DNA from: Strigamia acuminata
Lineage: Eukaryota > Arthropoda > Chilopoda > Geophilomorpha > Linotaeniidae
DNA: 64,000 nucleotides
Assembly: GCA_949358305.1 (NCBI GenBank)
Contig: OX442315.1
Coordinates: 24,330,427 to 24,394,426, forward strand
Reading direction: 5' to 3'
The translations under genes were made by a program, and so were the position numbers. Below are positions 44,601-56,453 of the stretch, one piece after another (the first letter of the stretch is position 1; every line of letters begins with the position of its first letter). Below the pieces are notes generated by a model. It saw nothing but the letters and a program-made list of their open reading frames with translations. It had not been told where the DNA came from and searched no databases.

Positions 44601-46048
44601 TAACTCGATGCACAAATATCAGCCTCGTATTCATCTCGTAAAAAAAAAGAATTGCAACAATCCTATTACCGATTTGGTAGCGGAAGAATTCCGCACTTTT
44701 ATCTTCCCAGAAACAGTTTTCACCGCCGTCACTGCATATCAAAATCAGTTGGTAAGAAAAAATATTTACTCACATTTTCAACAATGTTTCCCAACATTTG
44801 TAATTAATTAATGGGAAAATCTTCATAAAAACGTGTATGTTTATAATCTCGTAAATGAAAACTGACGCCAGGTTGAAAAAAAGGTGCAAAATAAATGAAA
44901 AATTAATAAGAACACCGTTTACGTCTCCTTTAAAGGAGAAATAAATGATTAATACATTATTTTTAATTTTTAAACATTTTCAATAAAAGGCGAGATAAAA
45001 GATTAAATTATTATTTTTTTTTTCCCCGTTCAAATTTTAATCTATGGAAATTTGTAACTCCCGCAGATTACCAAACTAAAGATCGACAGCAATCCTTTCG
45101 CTAAAGGATTTCGTGATTCCTCTCGCCTCATGGAATTCGACAGGTTAGACACATTCAATTTTCTTGCCACTTTATTATTAATTTCGTTTTGTCATATTCA
45201 AATTACAATTGCTTTGTTGCGAGAAAAGAAAAGTATAGCTGGCGTAGTTTAATTTTTCGAAAGGCTGTACGCGCCTTCTCGTGGCGAGCATGTCTGGCGG
45301 GCACGCGCTGGGTGGTACGATGGGGTAATGACAGGGCACTCGGCCCCAAATAACATTATACAGCGTAATTTGCGAGGTTGAAGTGTGAGAATAACAGTGC
45401 TCCGGACACAACTTGTTTTCAATAACGTCATTAGAAGAAGGTAATCTGGCATGCCGCCCTCTAATTATCTGCGGCCCCACAGACACTCAGCTGGCACGAA
45501 ATAAGAATGGGAGAAAAAAAAATATTAAACCCTCGTCACTCAAAACGATGGACAAGTTTCTCCATGCATCAAAAATAAGGGGAGGAGTAGAAAGGGAAAC
45601 AGCTATAATGATGATGATAAAAGAAAATAAAAAATTATTTTTATGTAGCTGTTTATGACTTTTATTTAATTTCAGAAGCACAATGGAGAGTTTGTTAACT
45701 GAGCACACTTATTCCACGTTCGCAAACGAATCCACATCGATTGCTCAAGCTCAAATTCCATCTCTACCGGGCCAGCAATCTATGGACGCATTCGCAACTT
45801 CGCCTTTTTATCGAATGCCCAACCCAATCGCGTTTCCCACACATGTTTGGAGCCAGTGGACATCGCTACACGGACTCGGCTATCTCGTTCCTTCGTCGTC
45901 GCTTTCGCAGCAGCAACGGCTGCTGGCTGCGGCGAGTCGATCGTTACTGCAGTCGTACGGAACTTTGAATTTGACTCGTTATGCTCCGTACAATTTCCAT
46001 CAGTCCAATGCGAAGAGACTTCCTCATAAAAACGATTCCAATGACTGA
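41612..46048 (+). CDS. T-box transcription factor, Tbx20/H15-midline group, copy 1
   Basis: Complete: exons 41612-41732, 42184-42445, 43615-43888, 44593-44751, 45067-45143, 45676-46048, summing to 1266 bp (421 residues). Exon 1 encodes [20 protein letters not shown] then AAIM, an eh1-type Groucho-recruiting motif. The T-domain starts at [20 protein letters not shown] and includes [57 protein letters not shown] and [17 protein letters not shown]. These are the Tbx20-class wordings. The C-terminal part shares a [11 protein letters not shown] block with copy 2. Known roles in arthropods: dorsoventral and segmental patterning, neuroblast fate, and heart specification. Which fly gene (H15 or mid) it corresponds to cannot be decided here. 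AATAAA lies 157 bp after the stop, at 46205. Confidence 0.93.
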
Positions 46049-46333
46049 GCCGCAGAACCATCATAAGAAACAGGACGCGGACCCGATTAATTGTGGACGC
46101 TGTGGTGCTTGACAAGTGTAGCTACAGGCCAACTGCTATTTAATTGCCTAAATGTTAAGTGTATGAGGTGGGCGGCATTGAATCGTCTTTGTATAAAATC
46201 AACCAATAAAACAAAAGCTTTTTATAATGAAGAGAGTGTTATTGCCCTGAATTGCACGCTTGGCCTGTAAATAGCGCGCGACCTTACGAGTGGTCGTGTA
46301 GGCTGGTTTACGAGCGACGCGTTGACGAGAGGA

Positions 46334-46352
46334 GGGGAGGGGAGGGGAGGGG
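46334..46352 (+). other. G-quadruplex-type motif (four G4 runs)
   Basis: Four GGGG runs separated by single A bases, an ideal tight-loop G-quadruplex on the plus strand. It lies about 290 bp after the stop of T-box copy 1 and just past its likely poly(A) site. Confidence 0.7.
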
Positions 46353-46890
46353 TGAGTCAAAAATGGTCACTCGCCAGCTATAGCAACGTCATTGTGTGTC
46401 TGTTGAATTACCTTGCGCACAATGACAGTATGATATGAAGTGAGGCAAGATTTTTTTGACAAGCGCAACGGTAACGCACGCAACCCCTTGACCAACAAAT
46501 TAAAGGAGCCACCCTAGCTGTCGTTGAACAATTTGGGTGTGCGCACCTTGCTTCAAGGTCCCCATGTGTCGTGATAAATTGCCAAGCGGGGGAGGAAGCA
46601 GCCTGCTTTGAGGGGGTCCTCCGCTGATTTACAGAGACACGAACGACCCTTGGTCGGCCCACCGCTGGCGGCAGCAAGGAACGCGCTTCGAGACTCCTCC
46701 TGATCAATTCCTTTCACGAGTGTAATAATGCAATCTCCTCATCATTAATTGGAGCTCCTCGTTCGCTGTAATTTGCTTGATGAATTAATTGTGTGCAATA
46801 TCGTACAGTAATTATTAATTTGGACTCGCGAAAATTCAGAATGTAATTATTTCTTTTAATCCACATCAACAAAAATTAAATGAATATATA

Positions 46891-46934
46891 TAATAATAAA
46901 AATAATAATAATAATAATTAATAATAATAATAAT
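46891..46934. repeat. AAT microsatellite
   Basis: About a dozen AAT/ATA units with small interruptions. Confidence 0.75.
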
Positions 46935-47216
46935 TTACATCTGTCATTATACACAGGATGTTGATATTTTTTATTTGTTTACATTACCTTGGAACTTGGA
47001 CATTTTTTCTCATACAGCAACACTGATACACAGGCAGCACACCTCTTTACACGCCCCTCGGCACAATAAATAGTTGCATGTATTACACAATTGCACAATT
47101 ACGATGCGCTTATATTTACAATGGGCAACGACGCCAATTAATCTTATCGTCTGTTTGTTTTTCTTTGTCATTTTTCTCTTTATCTTCTGCACTTTTCTTC
47201 TAAATGTCAGTATGCA

Positions 47217-50200
47217 CTACCTTGCCGAATCGCTGACCATTTCGTTGAGTGATCGGGCATCTGACGTGGGCGTGGCTTTTGGGTAGGCGGCATGAGCAGC
47301 AGCTGCATAAGGAGCATAACGATGGAAGCTCAAATTCAGCGCCGGGTGTGCAGCTCGATGAGACATGCCGGGAAACTGGGCATGCGCCGTCGGCATCATG
47401 GTGGCCAGCGGTCCGAGACCGTGGAGAGCGGTCCATTGGGTCCACAGGGGTGAGGGAAGCGGCAGCAACGAAGGGTTCCCTCTGGCCGCACTCAAAGTGT
47501 ACAACTGTGGTAGCCCCAACTCGGAAGGAAACGTCGACCGGGGTAAAGCGCTCCGCGCCGCCCCGAGAAGCAAACTCGCATCGTGCTCACTATCGTCCAT
47601 CGGTCGTAGAGTATTGCGAAGATAGGCATGTTCCATCATGCTCTCCATTGTATCCCTACGGAAATAGGAAACAAGGCCAATTAGATTGGACGTCTATAGA
47701 GTTGCACACAGTGCGGAAGGCGGCTCGCTTGTCAATTCGGGCGGTTGAGGTCCACAAATGAATTGAGAGAGAGAGAACACCCTGGCCGCCCTCGCGCACT
47801 GATAAAATCTCATTAAAACGGCATTTGATGGTGAAGGATGTAAAGGGAGAAGAACGTTACTCACCTCTCGAACTCGGTGAGACGCGAGGAATCGCGGAAG
47901 CCCTTGGCAAAAGGGTTGCTATCAATCTTCAGCTTAGTGATCTGTCAAAGGAAATTGAAGGGATTTTACATGAAACGAAGCCTTGTCGGGATGAATTTTT
48001 TTTGTTCGTCGCGCGTGAGAACTGAGAAGAGAATCGAATCGAATCGCATCGGGTGTTTGGAAGGAACGGAGGCGTCTGCTTGAAATATGTGACGAGTAGG
48101 AAGACAGTCGCAGCAGGGACGCGACATTTGTTTACAGAAGAAAGATGACGGGAGTTAGGAGGGTGAGGCACGCACCTGCCGTGCGGGAATGTACAGGAGG
48201 GAGTGAAGTGAACTCACCAGCTGGTTTTGGTAGGCGGTGACGGCCGTGAAGACAGTCTCAGGGAAGACATAAGTGCGGAATTCTTGGTCTTGCAAGCTTG
48301 TGATGGGCGCATTACTCCAGTTGTCCTTGACTCGCACGAGATGGACGCGAGGTTGGTATTTGTGCATGGAATTGAGGACAATCTATAAACGCAAAAAAGA
48401 AAGAAAGAAAAAAAAATTTTCATTTAATTAATTACTTTGATTTTTTACTGCGGCTATCTTTGATTTTTTTCTAAATTGTCACTTTAAAATGAAGTACGTC
48501 ATTTATCTAAACTCCTACAAAGGTTCGTCATCTTTTTTGCCGGTGTCGAATTTTTGTATTTTCTAATAAGCTATAATTTATCTTCGTGATTTCAGATCAA
48601 ATTTCAAAGTTAGTCAATTAGACTTCAAACACCAAAAAGAATTTGAAATAAAAAATCGTACAAATGACCTTGAAAAATTTAAAATAAAAAATTAAAAAAT
48701 TAAAAATTAAACTTACATGTCCATGTTTGTCCATCTCGTTGTTCGTAAGTTTAACTTTCTCGAATGAGACGACTTGCTTCCTTAGCTGTTCACCAGTAAA
48801 TGGAGAATCTGGATGCATGTATATTCGCGATGGCGCTGGAGGATCAGCTTTTCCAGCCACTAACCAGGACGAGCGGTGGTATGCATAACGATAACGTTTA
48901 TTGTCTACTGGTACGATGTCCAAAAGGACGGCGTAACGGCACCTTGGATCGACGCCCAAAAATGAAACGCGCACCGTAGGAAACATCCGCCTACAATTGA
49001 TTGAAAAATATAATAAAATAAAAGGTTAAAATAAAAATTAAACAGAACAAAGCAATTTAAGCCTATAGCTGCATTCGAAAACTCATTCCTACTAAACTAA
49101 ACAGCCAAATTTCGAGTATCAAATTTAATTTTCTTTTTATCTATGATTAGTTTAATTTACTTCACTTCGATCCATCAAATAAAATGGCAGCCAATTTAGT
49201 TTGCTTTCAGTTGCAGTACTCGTGAGCTCAAGTTTAAATTTGAAAACAAGTTGTTCGACAACGCTTTTTTGCGTTTAAATATTTCCACCTAAAAAATATA
49301 TGCATTTATTTCAGACTTGTTTGAAGAAGCTTCAGCAGACTAAATGACTTTTGGAATGCAGCTACTTTAAAAGTGAATCAGCAGAAGAAAACTGAGTGTT
49401 TTTATTATTTTCTATTGTCACGCGTCTCATGAGAGCATCTCTCGTTGCACTATCTTGCCACGTGCCCATTATTTGTCGCTGGGCGCTAAACACACGAATA
49501 ATCACGTAATGAGACGCCTATCGGGCGCATCTCGATAGTTGCATAAATTAGCCAATTGTGGTGTTCGGCGACACAGCCTTAATTACCTCCCGCACGAGAT
49601 AAGACCCGTTCTCGGCCTCCGTGACCGTCATCGCGTCTGTCACTATCACGTCTAAAAGAGGTGACGGAAAAAGATGGAAGCGAGAACACGTATAAAAGGA
49701 TGACTTATCTATCGACCCAAAAATTAGGCTTAAAGCGAAATACGGTAGTTTAATATAAAAGTTGAGAAGGTTAAAAGAGCACAATGAAGGCGGGAAATAA
49801 GCCTAATGGAATTACTGGAATTTTGACAGTGAAATGGCACCTGCTTACATTCTTGAAAACATAGCTGTTCTGTTTTTTTTGCCCTCCATTAATAGAGGAT
49901 TCCCATTTACTTTTACGTCCCTCCCTCTTTCTCCTTCTCCCGAGGGAGAGTGCATGTTCTTATTGGTGAACTTCCCTCGAGCCCTCACTTAATTTCAACG
50001 CATTTCCTCCAAAAATTAAGCGTGATAAAGTGCGCGCGCCTTTTTTTCGCTGCTTTGCCCGCCTGCAGCTTATCATTCCAACGACGTGTGGGCCACCCTC
50101 AAACGCGTACGGGAGGGAGCAGCAACCAGCGAGTCAGCAAGCCAGCGAACGCCAAAGTGCAGCGGGGGGATCGAAGTTGGCTGTGCGGCAGTGGCGTCGC

Positions 50201-53200
50201 AACCCCTTGAAAGAACGAGTGGGCTTTTCTGCGTTGATAAGAGTGCAGGTATTTTGGCAGAGAGGCCGTGTTGATGCGACCGTGAGGCTTTTAATCCGCA
50301 AAGAGCGGCGCCGCAGGCCTCACTCGGATGGCTGCCGGGTGAGGGAGTGCGAAGAAGAGGGTCGGTGCTTCGGCAGGGCCGTCCGTGTCCGCTTTCCATG
50401 CCTCGAGTGATCTTTTGTTGCGGAAATCGATCGGCCATTTGAGCTGATTTGTGGCATTAATAAGCGCTCGGCATCCATGCATATTTCATGTTCGCCCAAT
50501 TTGTTATTCTGCTGATAACGTGGATTGGCTGCGTAACTGTAATTACGTGTCGCGAGACCTCGCACCGCTGATCGTTGCCGGGCAGCAAGGATGAGCTGGC
50601 GACAAATCGCCAACTTCACGCGGCCGTAAATCGGGTGAAGCGCACAGGCATCTGCCAAGGGGGCGCGCTTGCTCCAACCAATAGCTTTCCAACGGCGTCG
50701 TTGTCAAAAATAAAAATAAAAATATAGAATAAAACTCCTATATATATATATGACAAAGAAATTCTATCGTCTTTTGTCTTTTTCTGGGAACCCGCACTGT
50801 ATATACACACAGTTTTCTAAGATTTTCTTTTTTCTTCTCGATTTTTACAAATTTTTAACAAAAAAATCCATAAAATGCTCGTTATGATGAAAATGATATT
50901 TTTATACAAGTATTCGTGCATTTTTCGACCGCTGAGTTGTGAGTTGTGACCATTAACAGTTGCTAATTTGAGGAGGCGCCATAATTTATGTCAGCTGTCG
51001 ATCGTTCACTCATCGGCTGCACGAGGAGTTTAATGAGGAGCCTCCAAGTGCACTTGCTCTCCTGCAGAGCAGAGAAGGAGGATTTTCTCAAGTCGCCGCT
51101 AATGAGCTTCGTCGAGAATGGGTTGACGGCACGTGACCCGAAAGACAATCGATTGGGCGCTCGAGCGAATCCTCGAAAGGCGCCGCTCATATATTGCACT
51201 CAATTACATCACCAAACTTATTGCAGCCACGTAAATAAATCTCGGATTTCTCCAACTATCTCAAATCTGAACACTTGGATTGGATCCCACAAAACCTCGC
51301 TTTTTTTGCTCAAAAAAAAATAAAATCTGTCATTACTCAACAGAATTTACGTCCGAATTAAACCATACACAATAACATAACAATTATAATTTCACGTATA
51401 AAAGATTCGTCCGAGTGCCCTGAGCTACGGAAATAATTTAAAGACGCCGCTACCGACCGAGACAAATGAAATTCAAATTCCCCGCTGGACGTCGCCAATT
51501 ATTTATAAAATAATGCCCTTGACAATTAAAATATATTTTACGACCAAGATGGTCTGTTGATAAATAACAGAGCACAATCACGTCAACCCAGTGAGCTTAC
51601 GTGTACCTTTGTTTAACTTATTAACGAGCTAGAGGCCTAAACTGAATTAGCATGCTTTGTTTGCTTATGCTTCAAAATCGCAACTAAATTAAGACCGTTA
51701 AATAATAAATAAAAAATTCGCCAAACTTAAACATTTTTTTCCTCTTACAAAAACGATAAAGAATCGCATTCATTTAATTTATTAAAGAAAAAAAAAAACC
51801 CTTCAAAAAAGCTTATAGATAAAATATAATAAAAAATAAAAACTGTTATATCTGTGATTACACAAATAATTCTCAAAAAAAGAAGGGAAAAAAGAGTTTA
51901 CATTAATTCTAGCCAACATGAATCATTTCTGACTGTGCAATACAGTATATTCAATTGACGAATATATATGTATAAATTTTTTAAATACGCTCGGTTTTTT
52001 TCCCTTTGCGGCTGCGGCATATAATTTAATTTACAATTTAGGACATTATATGTACCCAAGAGACTAAAACGGGGCCAGTGTGAAATGTGAAACGAAGTCT
52101 TACGAATTAAAGAATAAATAATTCTATGTTGTTCACGAGGGACAGCAGGTTCAAACGCTTGTCCCATTACGAATCTCTCTTCATAATGAAACTCTTGGGA
52201 TATCGAGGCGGGAGCAAATGGACGCACGTGCTGCATATCGGCTTAATGGGGAGGCCTACTATGTCCCAGTAAAACACACGCGTCGGGAGTTTCCACGGTG
52301 TTCGCGCTGCCGTGGGCGCGTGACCAACGCACAATGCCTCCCCGCGTCAATCCTCGTTACGCTCCGCGCGCCAACATCTGTCTCGCTCGACTCCATCTGT
52401 CCTTAAATATATATTTTTCAGCGATCACGACGTTCAATTCTTACCTGCCCGACTTAGTAATGATCATTTCTGTTCCTAGTTCGTGAAATTTGTCCCACAG
52501 ATCTTTGGTTTCGAGATGGCATTCCACGACCAATAGTTCCTCGCACGTACAAGGTGCTGGGACGCTGGGTCGGAGATCGGCGTCTCGGCTACGCGGCTCC
52601 GGGCTCACGCTACTCGTTGCGGAGCTTTCGGCAACGGCCGGGGAAGCACGCGGCGAACATGCGTCCGCTTCTCGGGGACTCGGAGGCACCATACTCGCTG
52701 GTGACGGCGATAATTCTTCGATTTTACCTTGATGGAAAATATAAATAGAAAATTTTTATTAACATTTTTTTTAAAAAAAAAAAAAAAAAGAAAAAAAAAA
52801 AGTTTTTGAAACAAAAGTTTGGAAGTGATTCAAGTGTTGAGCGTCAGAAATGGAATTTGAAAGAGGTGTCTATTTCATGGTAAATTTGAATTACGTTCCG
52901 TATGAGTGTTTGGCGGGGCCGAGCTCATTTGTAACTATAACGTTGGCCAGAGAACTGGCATTTGATGACAAGGCCTTTTCGGCGCGCGAAAACTCAACAC
53001 TTGCCAGGCGTCTGCCCGCCTCGCCCGACGATTCATCAAAAGAAAATTAAACTGCGAATTTGTTCTTATACTTTGTCCATCTCAAAGTACAAATTAATGG
53101 TGTTTAAATTTCTTTTCCTTATTGATTTTTTTCTGTTTTTTGTTTTCTATTTCGCTTTTTTATTTTTATTTAAACACCGTACCTGTCACCTCAATCATGA

Positions 53201-53900
53201 GTACCATATAATTATTTATAATTTCAAGTTGGATTACGGAATTAAAATTTTCGTCACCACCCCTTTTATCACTCTCAAGTTGGCATGATTCGCAGCAACA
53301 CTTGTAATTTAGCAGGTCATTAAGCCTAAAATAAGCCTAATCGCGTGTGTTAAGGTCGTTAGCATTCATAAAGTGTCGGGCCTGGTCGATATGAAGACCC
53401 TTTGATTGCTCTCAAACGTCTATTCGATTTCTACGCATGTGGGAAAAGGGAGGTGGAGATGGAAAGTGAGAAGGGGGAGGTAAGCGTCTCGAGTGCCTAT
53501 CATTCATCAAGAGGGCCCACCCACGAGCCCATTGTGCCCTGATTGAGCGTGTAATCCGGTCTCAAAGGCGTCTCTTCGGCCGTCGACGCACCGGCCGCCA
53601 CCTCGGTCTAAACATTCGAGTTCGACTACGACCTCCTTACCTTTGTCAGTCCGTCTCGGACACGCTACATCTCAGCCATTTTGTTTACAATGCTTCCGTT
53701 TACAATTGGCCGGTTTAAAAACAGCAATTGGTAACATGACACTCACCTGGTGGGGGACTCACGTCTGGCTCTGGCCGCGACTTTGGCCCACCTTTGGCCA
53801 TGATGGCGGCGATGGAGAAATCGGTGGCCCGGACTTTGAGTGCGGGCGAGCTGCGTTCCATGTTGCCGTTGGCAAAGGTGGCCGACGAGGGGAAGTGCAT
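47217..53900 (-). CDS. T-box transcription factor, Tbx20/H15-midline group, copy 2
   Basis: Complete: exons 53747-53900, 52445-52727, 48717-48990, 48218-48382, 47865-47941, 47217-47655, summing to 1392 bp (463 residues). Exon 1 reads [18 protein letters not shown] and on to [15 protein letters not shown], with the same eh1 motif as copy 1. The T-domain runs from [20 protein letters not shown] through [38 protein letters not shown] and [17 protein letters not shown]. The C-terminus shares [11 protein letters not shown] with copy 1 and is alanine/proline-rich. Every intron is at the position and phase of copy 1; exons 3 (274 bp) and 5 (77 bp) have identical lengths. The coding DNA is much GC-richer than copy 1. 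The 3.45-kb intron 2 probably holds enhancers. H15 versus midline identity is unresolved. Confidence 0.93.
48991..52444 (-). other. large intron 2 of T-box copy 2
   Basis: Non-coding, 3.45 kb, with AT-rich stretches carrying many TAATTA-type homeodomain cores, a GCCAT/PHO-like core near 49182, a TA run at 50739-50751, and a 10-bp hairpin (one T-G pair) at 50318-50344. Intron enhancers are likely but not shown. Confidence 0.5.
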
Positions 53901-55854
53901 TTGCCCGCGACTGCACGTTGCAACTCGTCCTTAGTCCTATACGGCAGCGAGCAGAGCTCGCTTTACGACGCGCAGACTAAAGCGTGTGTGGCGATGGTTG
54001 TGTCTAGCCTCACAACTGGTGGTTCCTCGGAGCCTATTTAGCGATGCTGGGGAATGTCAAGCGATGGCGCTGTTGGCAGAGGCTGGGCTATGCCTTTAGG
54101 GGCGGAGCTTAGCCCGAGCGGTATCTGTGCAGCAAAGCCCAACCATTGCAGTGCAATTCCCGTGTTTTCCTCTTTTTTTCCTCCTTGTCTGAGTGTTGCT
54201 CCTTTCAGCACTGTAAATGTGATGGGACGAATCGACTGCAATCTGCCACTCGCTTAGTTTGCTTCAAACTTTTATGCTTGCGAGCGCCATTTTGTGGATT
54301 CGAGAACCCACATGGCCGCTCATCGTCATTTTTCTCTACACCAATCCGCTTGCTAGAGTGTGAGCGGCGTTCCAAATCTCCAGCTGCCGGGGCGGGAACG
54401 CGTTATTCGATCAGTTCACATAAAGATAATAATAATGTAATTCTTTATTTGTGTGTGTGTCACTTCATTTTTGCCAATTTGTCTTGTTTGCTATAAAAGT
54501 GTGTCATTGACGTATTCTTATCCCCTTCTGTATTTACTTTTATTATTCTTTTTCAATTGTAGCAGTCATTAACTATTAAAGCAAACGTTCTTATTTATAT
54601 AAAAAAAAATGTAATTTCAATATATATATTTTTTAAATCTACCGGTATGTTTTATTTATGTCATTTTTTGTTTCGCTTCTATGATAAAGTGTTGGGCGTG
54701 CACACCTAGGACAATAGAATGCGAGGACAGGTGTTCTACCCCACCAATTATAGGACCTAACCCTAATTCACTCTTTAGCTGCTGATACTTGGTTGGGCGT
54801 GGGCGGTGTCGCCGTTCGGCACACCTGAGATGGGCCATCGAAGTTTATTCGAGGCACCTTTGTAGGACAATAGTGGCGACACCCTGCAATTGTCATCATT
54901 GTACGCAGTCGGTTATTATCGTTCCCCGAACAGGCGTGCACGCATCATTCCATGTCAGGGTCTCGTGACCGAACAATTCTTGCAGATAGGCGTCTTTTTG
55001 CCACTCCTTTTATAATTCTTCGAGATGTATTTCAAGGATTCTGTCGTGAACCTGTGGTGTTAGTCTTCGAGTTATCTCAAAACAGAAAAATGAGATCGTA
55101 AAAGGGAGAAGTGCAATGTGGTTGCACTACTGTGGTGTGATGTACTCGTGGGTTTACGTATAGTCAGTCTTCCCAATCAGCAGTCCATTCATGTCAGTGG
55201 TTGATAAGAATCGCCCGTCGCCCGCCGCGCCTCGTCGTCAGCCTCAGTAGCAACGCAATCAGGCGTCGCCATCTGTTCTTGAATTAGACCTCGTTAGATT
55301 ACAACTCCCCTCCCTCACTTTTTGCTCTATTCCCCAACACCAAGTGCTTTACCCCTGCTTTTATTGCTGACTCTTATTGTTGCTCGACAGGCAGGAATTG
55401 GTTTTTAAACTCACAATGTAGTCCAGTGATGACATTTTTTAAAGATGTGGTTTTTTCGTGGTTACAAAATGAAAATTTGATGATAATAACACAAAATTTT
55501 TTTTTTTTAATTTAAAAAGTTTGTTGAGAAATAAAAGTCTAGTCTTTATCATTTTGTTTTTGTTGTATATATTACTTTAATGTGAAGTGTGCATTGAAAT
55601 TAACATACAGTTTGCAAATAAGAGTTTTTTATTGTTTTTTGAAAAAAAAATTCCTGCAACTAAATTTAAATTTTTAGCAAACAACACTACTAACCGCTGT
55701 GTTTAAAATAACCTGAAAATGTACTCCCTGAAATATGTTATTTCGTAAACGTAGAATTTTATACGGCAACAACAATATGAAAAATGGTTACGGTTGTTAA
55801 GGGTTGTAAAATGATAAACCGTCGAGCTACATAGTTACACATACAGTATTTGAA

Positions 55855-55862
55855 TCACACCT
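55855..55862 (-). promoter_or_regulatory. T-box half-site (TCACACCT)
   Basis: Perfect reverse-strand AGGTGTGA, 2 kb upstream of T-box copy 2. Function inferred. Confidence 0.35.
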
Positions 55863-56435
55863 TCAAAATTATTACAAAATATTGCAATTGTTTTTATTGC
55901 TGATAAAAGTTTCAAAAAAAACTTAATGCACTGCAAAAACCAAAATATTTTAACTTTTTTTAAACATTAAAAAACTAAGCTAATTTATTTTAATATCTGC
56001 CAATAAAACTTGCCATAATTTTAATTGCTGACTTGATTTGATACAGTGTAATAAACAACAGATTTGAAATACTTTTTGGAAGAAAACAAAACAAAACAAA
56101 AATTGCTTTTAACAATAAACTTTGAAATTAAAATTTTATTGCTTAGCTTAAATTTTACTGCTTGTGCCTAATTTAAAAAAAAAAAAACTAAAACGCTGCA
56201 GTTTATATCTACAAAACATACAATTTTTACATATAAATTAAAACACATTCATTTTGATTAATACCAAAGTTTGTTTAATTTTTTTATTGTCACAAACCTT
56301 AAAATATTAAGATCATAAATTTTTCCAAAAAAAAAAAAAAAAAATCGTAAATGAAAATATTTTTTTAAGGCTAGGCCTCGATTGTGTGGTCTAGTCGTGC
56401 AGAATAGGCTTGTCACCGCGAATAGATGACCTGCC

Positions 56436-56453
56436 TATCGCCAGGGGGCGGCC
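56436..56453. promoter_or_regulatory. CTCF-like motif
   Basis: Contains CGCCAGGGGGCGGCCG, close to the CCAGGGGGCGC core bound by CTCF. It sits 2.5 kb upstream of T-box copy 2. Binding is not demonstrated. Confidence 0.35.

Larger units (their letters stand above)
46049..47216. other. intergenic DNA between the two convergent T-box genes
   Basis: 1.17 kb holding the 3' UTRs of both genes. It includes AATAAA at 46205, a G-quadruplex-type tract at 46334-46352 and an AAT microsatellite at about 46891-46934. No gene is seen. Confidence 0.6.

Noticed and set aside
52770-52802. Poly-A tract that might mark a retroposon
   Set aside because: No target-site duplication or retroposon body; on the coding strand it is the pyrimidine-rich stretch upstream of the exon 2 acceptor of T-box copy 2.
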